A stretch of DNA of 64,000 bases from an uncultured Flavobacteriales bacterium. Its GTDB lineage: Bacteria > Bacteroidota > Bacteroidia > Flavobacteriales_D > Crocinitomicaceae. The notes beneath the pieces are model-generated. The model made no database searches. It was not told the DNA's origin and saw only the letters and a program-made list of their open reading frames with translations. The position numbers were made by a program, and so were the translations under genes. Shown here piece after piece: positions 32,409-41,742 of the stretch (position 1 is the stretch's first letter; the number at the start of each line of letters is the position of its first letter). The DNA lies in the NCBI GenBank assembly GCA_943789205.1, contig CALSTG010000001.1, positions 2,098,435 through 2,162,434 of the forward strand. The letters are read 5' to 3'.

Positions 32409-33839
32409 TTAATTGAGTTGAGTTTTTCTCTGATATTTTCTTATTTCAAAGTATGAGTAGGTCAAAATAACTACACAACAGGTAATTTTTAAAAGTATTA
32501 ATCTAGAGTATTCAATACTATCAATCACAAATTCAGATAAATTAAATACCAAGAATGTACAACTCAGGATTATTAAATAAAGTATTGGTTTAGTTAATCT
32601 AAAATGAATATTAAATAATTTTCTATTATATATATATTGAATTACTAACCAGATTACTGACCCTAAAAATGTACCGAATGCTACACCATAAATGCCATAA
32701 TCGATAACTAATAATAAGCTAATAAAAACATTACGTTCCTAAGAGAGACAAAAGAAGCGTAGGTGAATATACTTTGTTTTAGACAATATATGTAAACCCG
32801 TATTATAAAACAGATTATTAAATCCCTATAAATATTATAGATATACTTAAAAAGAATACCACCAATAATGCTTTGTTGTAGGCCGGTGCGAATACTTGAA
32901 TAAGTTCGTTGTTAAAAGTAAAAAAGATGAAAATAAACGGGAAAAGAAGGATCCAAGCAAAATCATGAAAAGATTGAATGATTTTTTTGAGTTTTGGATT
33001 GTCTTTCATACTCATTGCACGAGGAAACCAACCTAAGAGTAATGCAGAAAAAATCAAATTTAAAAGGCTACTTATTTTGGCACCAATTGCATAAATACCA
33101 AGCTCGTCAATAGAGCAATAATTCAAAATAATTTTTCGATCGAAAAAGGTTACCATTTGAAATAAAATGGTAACACCTAAGATATGAATAGAGTAGTTGA
33201 AAAGGTATTTGAATATGGTTAAATTCCAGGTAACAGTAATTTTTTTTCGAACTGCCAGAAATCCAAGAAGATTCATTATCCCACTGTAATCAAAGATGCT
33301 CTAAAGAAACCTATTACCCCCATTCGGTCATAGTAAACAAAAATAAACCCAAGTGAGACAATGAGAAATATGTTGATTAATGATAGTAAAAGGAAAATAT
33401 TTTTTTTGAATTCGCAGCGTAAAATTGACATTGAGAATGAAAAAAGCATACTTCCAATTACAATGAAAATATTAATTAAATATAATTCAAAGTTTATCTC
33501 ATTGTTAAAGACAGATGAAATGATTATGCCTTGTAGTGAAAACATGGATAGAAAGTATACTGCACTAATCATTAATAAAAAAGCTAAGATGGTACCTGTC
33601 AATGATTTAATTTCCGTTTTATAATCAGGGTAAAATCTAAGTAATCCTCCAATTAATCCAAATGGAAGTATCGTCATAAATAAATTGTTCCAGGTGAGAA
33701 AAATATCCATGATTCCATAGTCACCTTTGGATAGTATCCGAGTATAAATGGGAGTTAAGAAAATTGAGGCAAAAACACCGATGTAACTAGATAGTCCGTA
33801 TACGGCTGACTCTCCAAGAACTTTTTTAAGAATACTCAT
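32409..33839 (-). CDS. Oligosaccharide flippase family protein (Wzx-like), multiply frameshifted
   Basis: ORFs 33276-33839 and 32818-33276 plus a hand-translated C-terminal part (IFIGFNNLFYNTGLHILSKTKY / NVFISLLLVIDYGIYGVAFGTFLGSVIWLVIQYIYNRKLF) in changing frames. Confidence 0.8.
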
Positions 33840-33893
33840 TTTGTTTGCTATTCAATTTAATAGTTAACCCTTAAAATTTTGATTTTTTTCAAA

Positions 33894-35141
33894 TCAAAGA
33901 ATCATCCCCGCTCCTACGGTATTATTATTTGTTTCATCAATTAATATAAAAGACCCCGTATTTCTATTTGTTCGATAAGAATCAAAAAAGAGTGGGGTAG
34001 TGGTCTTGATTTTAATTCGAGCAATTCCATTTTTCTCTATGGAGTTCTGCCTTCTATTCTTTTCAATTCATTCAGGTCGACAACATAAACGATTTCTTTA
34101 ATAATTGCTCTTCCAGATCGTGTTGTATGCTGGATGCTATATTTTCCATTGAGTTGCATCGGGTTTTCTCCCATCCAGCAAATCATTGCATCAATTTCTT
34201 GACTATTTTGAGGTTGGTTGGTTGTTTTCACAATCATATCACCTCGGCTAATGTCAATATCATCCTCTAGTTCTATACTAATCGATTGAGGCGCATAAGC
34301 TTCTTTCAAATTCGAATCCCCACAATGTATTTTCTTAACACGGCTTTGCAGTTGAGAGGGTAGTGCCGTAACTTGATCCCCAATTCTTAAAATACCACTT
34401 GAAATACGTCCTGCATAGCCCCGGTAATCATGGTATTCATCCGTATGTGGTCTCAAAACGGTTTGAACGGCAAATCTAAAATCAATGTGATTAAGATCAT
34501 TAGCTACAGGTATGTTTTCGAGTGAATGTAATAGTGTGGGTCCATTGTACCACTCCATAGTTTCAGAGCGGTTTACAACATTGTCACCTTTTAAAGCTGA
34601 GATTGGAATGAATTTAAAATCTTGAATGTCTAATTTGGCTGCAAAATCTTTATATTGCTCCTTGATTTTGTCAAAATCAGATTGTTTGATAATCAACAAG
34701 ATCCATTTTATTGATACAAACCAAAACATGAGGTATTTGAAGTAAAGAGGCAATGTAGCTATGTCTTTTGGTTTGTTCGATGACGCCATTTCGTGCATCT
34801 ATTAAGATTAAAGCGGCATTTGCTGTGGATGCTCCAGTAACCATATTCCTTGTATACTGAATGTGCCCGGGTGTATCTGCGATAATGAACTTACGATTAG
34901 GTGTATTGAAATACCGATAGGCAACATCAATGGTAATACCTTGTTCTCTCTCGTCTTTTAAACCATCCGTTAAAAGTGAAAAATCAATTTCATCTAATCC
35001 TTTCTTTTTACTCGTATTTTCTATCGCTGCTAGCTGATCTTGAAAAATACTTTTTGAATCGTACAACAAACGTCCTATTAAGGTACTTTTACCATCGTCA
35101 ACACTACCAGCTGTTGTAAATCTTAATAATTCTCCTTTCAT
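33894..35141 (-). CDS. cysN: Sulfate adenylyltransferase large subunit CysN, two frameshifts
   Basis: [40 protein letters not shown]; continued in 34037-34798; hand-translated C-term [45 protein letters not shown] ends at 33894. Confidence 0.88.
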
Positions 35142-35944
35142 TTCGGTAAAGGAATTAACTTAATTTTATCATTTGTTAGTTTACCACCTTTGATAAACTC
35201 AAACATTTTTTTTGAATTTCTCATAACAAGATAATTTTGATACCAACCCCACTGTTTAGAGTAATACGTGGTTCCCTCGGCAATATTTTTTTGAGGAATG
35301 TTTTGAGTTTTATTTTTCATGATATTACTTATGCTTCTAATATATAGGTCATGGGCGTGATTCATAACTCTGATATGTATTTTCAGTAAGGAATTGTCTG
35401 TTTTACTAAACTTCGTATACTCTGTTGTTAAAATCCCACCAGTGTCAATGCCCTTATCTATCCACATGATGGTATTTCCAATCATGTTAAATTGCTTAGT
35501 TGCAATGCACCAATTCGTGCAATTTGGACCTCCTTTTATATGGGGTGATAATCCCGTATGTAAATTTAATAGTCCTATTTTTGGGTTTATCTTAATTAAA
35601 TCCTCTTTTATGAGGCTAGTTCCAGAAACAAGAATTAAATCAGGATTTATTTTTTTGGTATAATCAAAGGTTCTTTTTTCATTGATATTACTAACAACTA
35701 ATTGATCACAATTCGGATAAGAATTAAATTCTGATTCGTAATGATTCATAAGACTCCACCAAGTTTTATTGGGAAGGGAGAAAATAAATTTTGATAATAA
35801 TTTATTGATAATTGTTTTTAAATTATATTTTTTGATGCTTACTCTTTTTTCAAGCACAATCGCAGAAAGAGGAAACTGACTATTGATTTTATTCGCTAAA
35901 GCTCTTTGATTTGGCTCATCTCCAATCCACATTACAATTTTCAT
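35138..35944 (-). CDS. Formyltransferase family protein (methionyl-tRNA formyltransferase-like; probable sugar N-formyltransferase)
   Basis: 268 aa; [41 protein letters not shown]. Confidence 0.8.
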   Translation of the reverse strand: MKIVMWIGDEPNQRALANKINSQFPLSAIVLEKRVSIKKYNLKTIINKLLSKFIFSLPNKTWWSLMNHYESEFNSYPNCDQLVVSNINEKRTFDYTKKINPDLILVSGTSLIKEDLIKINPKIGLLNLHTGLSPHIKGGPNCTNWCIATKQFNMIGNTIMWIDKGIDTGGILTTEYTKFSKTDNSLLKIHIRVMNHAHDLYIRSISNIMKNKTQNIPQKNIAEGTTYYSKQWGWYQNYLVMRNSKKMFEFIKGGKLTNDKIKLIPLPK

Positions 35945-36864
35945 TTTCGATATCGAATTAAAAATTTAATTTTCTCAAGAATATGAGAGATTCTTAGCTT
36001 TGTTTTGAACCACCTTTCATTATACAGTTCTATTCTTGGGATCTCAAACTTACTGTGTTTATTTGGGTTGAAAATATCTTGTTTAACTGCTAAGCCAAAT
36101 TGATAACCTAGTTTTTGAGATAAGGTTATTGTAGCCTCATTATAACTACCAACAGGATATGAAATTGTTCGAGGATAGAAACCTAATTTTGAATATATGA
36201 TTTCTCTAGACTCTTTCAGTTCTTTGGCAATGATATTTTCATCGTCAACAGTACCTAACATAAAGTGATTGACTGTATGTGACCCTACATAATGACCCTT
36301 TGAAATCAATTTTTTTATATCATCCCAATTCATCATTAGTTTAGGTAGGTTATCTATTTTGGTGATTTTTTGAATTTCTTTAAGAACTAAAACCCTTTTA
36401 AAATGATTTATTTTCTTTAGTTGAGGTTTTAATTGTCTTGCATAAACTAGAGGAGTTGTTATTTCATCAAACTCAACGTTTCTCAATTCCTCTGGCAGAA
36501 AGTCAAAATCAAGATTTATATGATCCGGTTTGAAGTTTTGGAAGCAATATTCTAGTATATGCGTCCATGTTGGTATGTTTTTTTCTATACAATTTGTAAC
36601 AATATAAAATGTTGCTTTAACATTGTGCTTCTCAAGAATCGGTAGAGCGGTATCAATATTGTCCTTATAACCATCATCAAACATTATTGTGGCGAAATCA
36701 GATTTTTTTTTATAGTCTCCAGAAGACATTAATTCTTCAAAAACTCTAACCTCATATTTTTTTTTGATATGTACAATACATTTCTCAAAAAGAATAGGGT
36801 CCATTGGGTCCCACAAGGGGTCTCGTTGGTGATGGACTCTATGAAATAAAAAATTTCGAATCAT
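35941..36864 (-). CDS. Polysaccharide deacetylase family protein (NodB-like)
   Basis: 307 aa; FATIMFDDGYKDNIDTALPILEKHNVKATFYIVT, YVGSHTVNHFML, TISYPVGSYNE. Confidence 0.9.
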   Translation of the reverse strand: MIRNFLFHRVHHQRDPLWDPMDPILFEKCIVHIKKKYEVRVFEELMSSGDYKKKSDFATIMFDDGYKDNIDTALPILEKHNVKATFYIVTNCIEKNIPTWTHILEYCFQNFKPDHINLDFDFLPEELRNVEFDEITTPLVYARQLKPQLKKINHFKRVLVLKEIQKITKIDNLPKLMMNWDDIKKLISKGHYVGSHTVNHFMLGTVDDENIIAKELKESREIIYSKLGFYPRTISYPVGSYNEATITLSQKLGYQFGLAVKQDIFNPNKHSKFEIPRIELYNERWFKTKLRISHILEKIKFLIRYRK

Positions 36865-36870
36865 ATTTTT

Positions 36871-37775
36871 TTAAAAATAGCCTTCTTTTTTACGTTCTTC
36901 CATTGCAGCCTCTGATCTTTGGTCGTCTGCGCGATTTCCTCTTTCTGTTTCACGCGCTGCGGCAACCTCAGCAATAATATGATCAAGCGTACTTGCTTCT
37001 GATTCAACAGCTCCTGTGATTGTTAAATCTCCAATGGTTCTAAATCGAACAATTTCTTTTGTGACCTTTTCATTTGGTTTGAGTGTAATAAAAGGTGAGT
37101 TTGCCAAAATCGTATTGCCTCTTCTTATCACCTCTCGCTCATGAGAAAAGTATAGACTTGGTAATGCTATTTTTTCTTTCTTAATATACTGCCAAATATC
37201 CATTTCGGTCCAATTGCTAATTGGAAAAACACGGAAATGTTCACCAAATTTCTTTTTACCATTGAATAAGTTCCATAATTCTGGTCTTTGATTTTTTGGA
37301 TCCCATTGGCCAAAGTCATCACGATGGGAAAAAAATCGTTCTTTGGCACGTGCTTTTTCTTCATCTCTTCGTGCACCACCCATAGCCGCATCAAATTTAT
37401 TTTTCTCAATGGTATCGATTAGTGTAGGGATTTGTGCAGTATTTCGAGTCGCATGAACGCCTTTCTCGTCTTGAGCAAGACCATTGTCAATAGCTTCTTG
37501 TACACTCCCAACAACCAATTGAGCTCCAATTTTATCGAACCAAGTTCATCGCGAAATGCAATGGTTTCATCAAAATTATGTCCAGTATCTATATGAACAA
37601 GCGGAAAAGGAATCTTTGCTGGGTAAAAAGCTTTGACAGCAAGATGCGTAACAACGATTGAATCTTTTCCTCCTGAAAATAAAATACATGGGTTTTCAAA
37701 CTGAGCAAATGCCTCTCTCAACACAAATATGGACTCTGCTTCTAACTCCTCTAAATGTTCTAGTCTGTAGCTCAT
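36871..37775 (-). CDS. cysD: Sulfate adenylyltransferase small subunit CysD, frameshifted near 37545
   Basis: [34 protein letters not shown] then [12 protein letters not shown]...[21 protein letters not shown] in a second frame; switch restores [17 protein letters not shown]. Confidence 0.92.
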
Positions 37776-38356
37776 AGTTTAGATTTTAATTGCTCAAATA
37801 AATAGTCGATGCTTTCGTCTGGTGTTTGCTCATCAGTTTTTACTACGATATCAGGTTTTATGGGTGCTTCAAATGGACTTGAAATACCTGTAAAATCATT
37901 GATCTCACCAGTTCGTGCTTTCTTGTAAAGTCCTTTGACATCTCGTTTTTCGCATGCTGAAACAGAGCTTTCAATATAGACCTCTATAAAGTCTGTATCA
38001 GAAATTATATTTCTTGCCTGAATTCTATTGCTTTCAAAAGGAGAAATAAATGCATTAATAACGATGTGTCCCGTCTCAACAAATAGCTTAGAAATTTCGG
38101 CTACGCGTCTGATATTTTCGATTCTATCTTTTTCGCTAAATCCAAGATCTTTATTGATCCCAAGTCTTGTGTTGTCTCCATCCAAAACAACGGCGTTGAA
38201 TCCATTTTCAAAAAGTTTGGCTTGGAGTCCATTTGCAAGTGTAGATTTACCTGAGCCCGATAGTCCGACAAACCAAAGTACAAACCCACGGTGTTGATTT
38301 CGTTTTTCAAAATCAGTGCGGTCTATTTTATAGGATTGAGACTTCAGGTTATTCAC
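37772..38356 (-). CDS. cysC: Adenylyl-sulfate kinase
   Basis: 194 aa; [49 protein letters not shown]. Confidence 0.95.
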   Translation of the reverse strand: MNNLKSQSYKIDRTDFEKRNQHRGFVLWFVGLSGSGKSTLANGLQAKLFENGFNAVVLDGDNTRLGINKDLGFSEKDRIENIRRVAEISKLFVETGHIVINAFISPFESNRIQARNIISDTDFIEVYIESSVSACEKRDVKGLYKKARTGEINDFTGISSPFEAPIKPDIVVKTDEQTPDESIDYLFEQLKSKL

Positions 38357-38616
38357 TTGTTTTCTTTTGATTGATCATCAGTTTTTCGATGTGGTAAACC
38401 AAGGTTAATTTTAAACCACATCCGCTCGTGAAAGTAGTATAAAATCATTTTAGTAACAACCTCAATTCCGCCGATTTTTAAACCGGTCATTGCATCTCCT
38501 GTGATAAGCCAACCTATAATCATGGTATCTATGGTGCCAACAATTCTCCAGGTTATTGTTTTCGCAACATGGCGTTTTACTGAGGGGTCTTTAAATAAAA
38601 TTAAATCTAGTATCAT
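38353..38616 (-). CDS. DUF2061 small membrane protein
   Basis: 87 aa; KRHVAKTITWRIVGTIDTMIIGWLITGDAMTGLKIGGIEVVTKMILYYFHERMW; overlaps the cysC start. Confidence 0.88.
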   Translation of the reverse strand: MILDLILFKDPSVKRHVAKTITWRIVGTIDTMIIGWLITGDAMTGLKIGGIEVVTKMILYYFHERMWFKINLGLPHRKTDDQSKENK

Positions 38617-38687
38617 TTTACGGCTTCGCCATTCTCACTCCCAATAAAACAATTAGGAATAGAGTATTTTTTATTTGACCAAATTAA

Positions 38688-39219
38688 TTATTCTTTACTC
38701 CAAAGAAGTAAAAAAGGTTCCTTTTGGCTTTTTGTATACACTGTGAACTCATCAGACGTCATGACCATGGCACGAATTTTTCGTGAAACAAGGTCTTCAG
38801 CTTTCTGTATGTGTTCTTGTAATATATTCTTATCAATGTCACCTATTAAAACAACATCTATGACACCCGAGTCTTTTCCCTTTGCGTAGTCTCCAATCAA
38901 ATAGGCATTCTCCACTGAACCTAGTCTTTCTATGACAGATTCAATGATGGAATCAATTCCAGTAATTTTCGAAACAATACTTTTGATTTCAGGGAATAAT
39001 GGGTGGGAGGTTTTGGCATTATACATGACCAAGGTTGCCTTTGGACTCACGTTCAATAAGTCCCGCGTCTTGTAATCGATTTAATTCAAGTCTTACGGAA
39101 TTGGTGCTTTCATCAAATTCGGTGGCTAATTCCCGGAGGTAGGCCTTCATTGTGGGGTTCAAAAAGAACTTAACCAACAACCGGATTCTTGTCTTTGATG
39201 TAATGAGTGCATCTAACAT
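38688..39219 (-). CDS. Winged-helix regulator fused to nucleotidyltransferase-like domain, frameshifted near 39050
   Basis: N-term ORF 39019-39219 (TSKTRIRLLVKFFLNPTMKAYLRELATEFDESTNSVRLELNRLQDAGLIERESKGN) continues in 38688-39056 (VMYNAKTSHPLFPEIKSIVSK...YLIGDYAKGKDSGVIDVVLIGDID). Confidence 0.75.
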
Positions 39220-39294
39220 TGAGTAACAAATTTACTCGTTATGTTCATTTGATGCTAATATTATCGAATATTTATGAACAAGTAATGAACAAAA

Positions 39295-40249
39295 CTAGGT
39301 GTTGAGGTAGTTTTGAACATAATCGCTTACGCCTTCTTCAAGGGTGTAGAATGATTTTGAGTAACCAGCTGCTATTAGCTTTTGCATGGAGGCTTCTGTG
39401 AAATACTGGTATTTATCTCGAATATCTAAAGGTGTGTCTATGAAGGATATTTTAGGTGCTATATCTAATGCTTTAAATGTAAGGCTCGCTAAATCATAAA
39501 AAGTGCGCGCCTTTCCTGTTCCAACATTATAGAGTCCAGAGGCCACTGCGGAATCAGAAAGAAAATTAAGTATGGACACCACATCTTTCACATAAATAAA
39601 ATCCCTAAGTTGTTCGCCATCTTTATATGCTTCATTGTGAGAACGAAACAATTGCATGCCTCCAGTTTTTTGAATTTGATTAAAGGTGTGTAATACAACG
39701 CTGGCCATTCTCCCTTTATGATTTTCATTTGGACCATAGACATTGAAGAACTTTACGCCAGCCCAGAAGGGAGGAGTCGCTGTTTGATTCAAAACCCATT
39801 TGTCAAAATTATTCTTCGAATCCCCATATGGGTTTAAAGGGCTCAATTTGTTTACAAGCTCATGTTTATCCTCGTAGCCATGCTCACCCAACCCGTAGGT
39901 CGCTGCGCTACTCGCGTAAATCACGGGAATATTATGAGCTGTGCAGGCATTCCAAATATCCTCGCTGTATTTAACATTTAAAGTCTCATGAATGCTGTAA
40001 TCCATTTCCGTGGTATCAGTTCTTGCACCGAGATGAAATACGAAATCAACTTTACTGTGGTTAATTGAAAACCAGTCAATAAATGCCGTTCTTTCAATTT
40101 TGGAATGAGCATTGAATATTTTTATGATTGCTTTCTTTATCCTTTCTCGAAAAGTCATCAACTAAAATGAGGTCATTTCTACCGGTCTGATTTAACTCTT
40201 GAGCAAGAAAGCTCGCGATAAATCCTGCAGCACCTGTAATGACTATCAT
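39295..40249 (-). CDS. hldD: ADP-L-glycero-D-manno-heptose-6-epimerase-like protein, frameshifted near 40100
   Basis: Hand-translated N-term MIVITGAAGFIASFLAQELNQTGRNDLILVDDFSRKDKESNH rejoins KIERTAFIDWFSINHSKVDFVFHLGARTDTTE...YASSAATYGLGE. Confidence 0.85.
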
Positions 40250-40258
40250 AATTTTTGT

Positions 40259-40873
40259 TTAGAATAGGCCGTTTATCTCAGCGTCAATGGAATGTATGAT
40301 TTTTCCCAAATCTTCTTGGCTTTCAGGAAATCTATTGTTGTCAATATCAATAATAAGCAGTTTGCCCTTATCATATGTTGAAATCCATGCCTCGTAGCGT
40401 TCATTCAATCTTTTCAGATAATCTAAACGAATACTTTCTTCATAATCCCGACCCCTCTGCTGAATTTGATTCACAAGGGTAGGGACACTAGCACGGAGAT
40501 AAATAAGTAAATCAGGTGCTGAAACAAAAGAATCCATAAGGGTAAATAATGAAAAATAGTTTTCAAAATCACGTGTAGTCATTAAGCCCATCGAATGCAG
40601 GTTCGGTGCGAAAATAAATGCATCCTCATAAATGGTTCTATCCTGGATTACAGTATTTTCCGTAGATTGGATTTCTTGTACTTGCGTAAAACGACTATTC
40701 AAATAATAAATTTGAAGATTGAATGACCATCGCTGCATATCATGATAAAAATCATTTAAATATGGATTGTGTTCTACATCTTCAAAGTGTGTCTCCCATC
40801 CGTAATGCTTAGAAAGCATATTGGTTAATGTTGTTTTCCCTGATCCTATATTTCCGGCAACGGCAATGTGCAT
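40259..40873 (-). CDS. Deoxynucleoside kinase
   Basis: 204 aa; MHIAVAGNIGSGKTTLTNMLSKHYGW, QDRTIYEDAFIFA. Confidence 0.9.
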   Translation of the reverse strand: MHIAVAGNIGSGKTTLTNMLSKHYGWETHFEDVEHNPYLNDFYHDMQRWSFNLQIYYLNSRFTQVQEIQSTENTVIQDRTIYEDAFIFAPNLHSMGLMTTRDFENYFSLFTLMDSFVSAPDLLIYLRASVPTLVNQIQQRGRDYEESIRLDYLKRLNERYEAWISTYDKGKLLIIDIDNNRFPESQEDLGKIIHSIDAEINGLF

Positions 40874-40927
40874 AATTTGTGTTTTTTCGCTTTGCTAAAT
40901 TAGTATAAATGGCTTTACACGAATCGA

Positions 40928-41734
40928 TTATTGAGATTTTAATTCATAGGCCATAATGACTCCCTTATTGCTAAAATAAAAAGAATTTCCTTCAACCTTA
41001 ACTGATGATGCCTTTGGGGCGGAAATCGAGAGGTTGATCAGATTGTTTTTTAAAGAATTAAATTGGACTTTATCTGTATTCATTGCTATGATATAATCTC
41101 GCCAAAAGTTCAGACTATTATACGTTTCTTCCAGCTGGCCTTTGAGATTTAAAAACATATCAAATACATATACGGTCTTGTCTTTGGTAAGAAGAAATAA
41201 ATCGTTGTTATGCTCACGACAGCTCTGAATTTCAATTTCTTGACCGAGAAGTGCATTCATATTCACCACACTTTGAATTGTTTTTTTTTCGATGAGATCA
41301 ATTAAATATAAAGAGCTATTAAAAGCATCAAAAACATAAAGCACATTTGATCTTGAGGACACCGCACAGCATACTGCATTTTGAATGTTAAAATCTTCTA
41401 AATCCATACATTCTCCATTAATACTGAAGGTATTGTCAAGGATACAGATTTGTTGTTGGTCTTGGGAAAATAAAATAGTTTTAAAGGCATTTATCGGCAG
41501 CAGTTGCGTTATTTCTCCTGTGGCACGAACACTTTGAGAAAATGTTGGTAATTGTCCATTTTCTGCTTTGTACAAATTATTATCGTTGAAAAAAAGAACG
41601 TTACCTGTTGCATCAGGAATCCATTTAAATTTTTCGCTAATTAGATACTTTTCTTTCCGTTCTACAAAATTAGGTTGACAAATCAGTTCTGAGGAAATCA
41701 CAATAAATAGCAACAAGGTCAGTAGTTTGGTCAT
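40928..41734 (-). CDS. Exported protein of unknown function, beta-propeller-like
   Basis: 268 aa; signal-peptide-like N-term; repeated YVFDAFNSSLYLIDL-type segments. Confidence 0.55.
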   Translation of the reverse strand: MTKLLTLLLFIVISSELICQPNFVERKEKYLISEKFKWIPDATGNVLFFNDNNLYKAENGQLPTFSQSVRATGEITQLLPINAFKTILFSQDQQQICILDNTFSINGECMDLEDFNIQNAVCCAVSSRSNVLYVFDAFNSSLYLIDLIEKKTIQSVVNMNALLGQEIEIQSCREHNNDLFLLTKDKTVYVFDMFLNLKGQLEETYNSLNFWRDYIIAMNTDKVQFNSLKNNLINLSISAPKASSVKVEGNSFYFSNKGVIMAYELKSQ

Positions 41735-41742
41735 TTCTAAAT

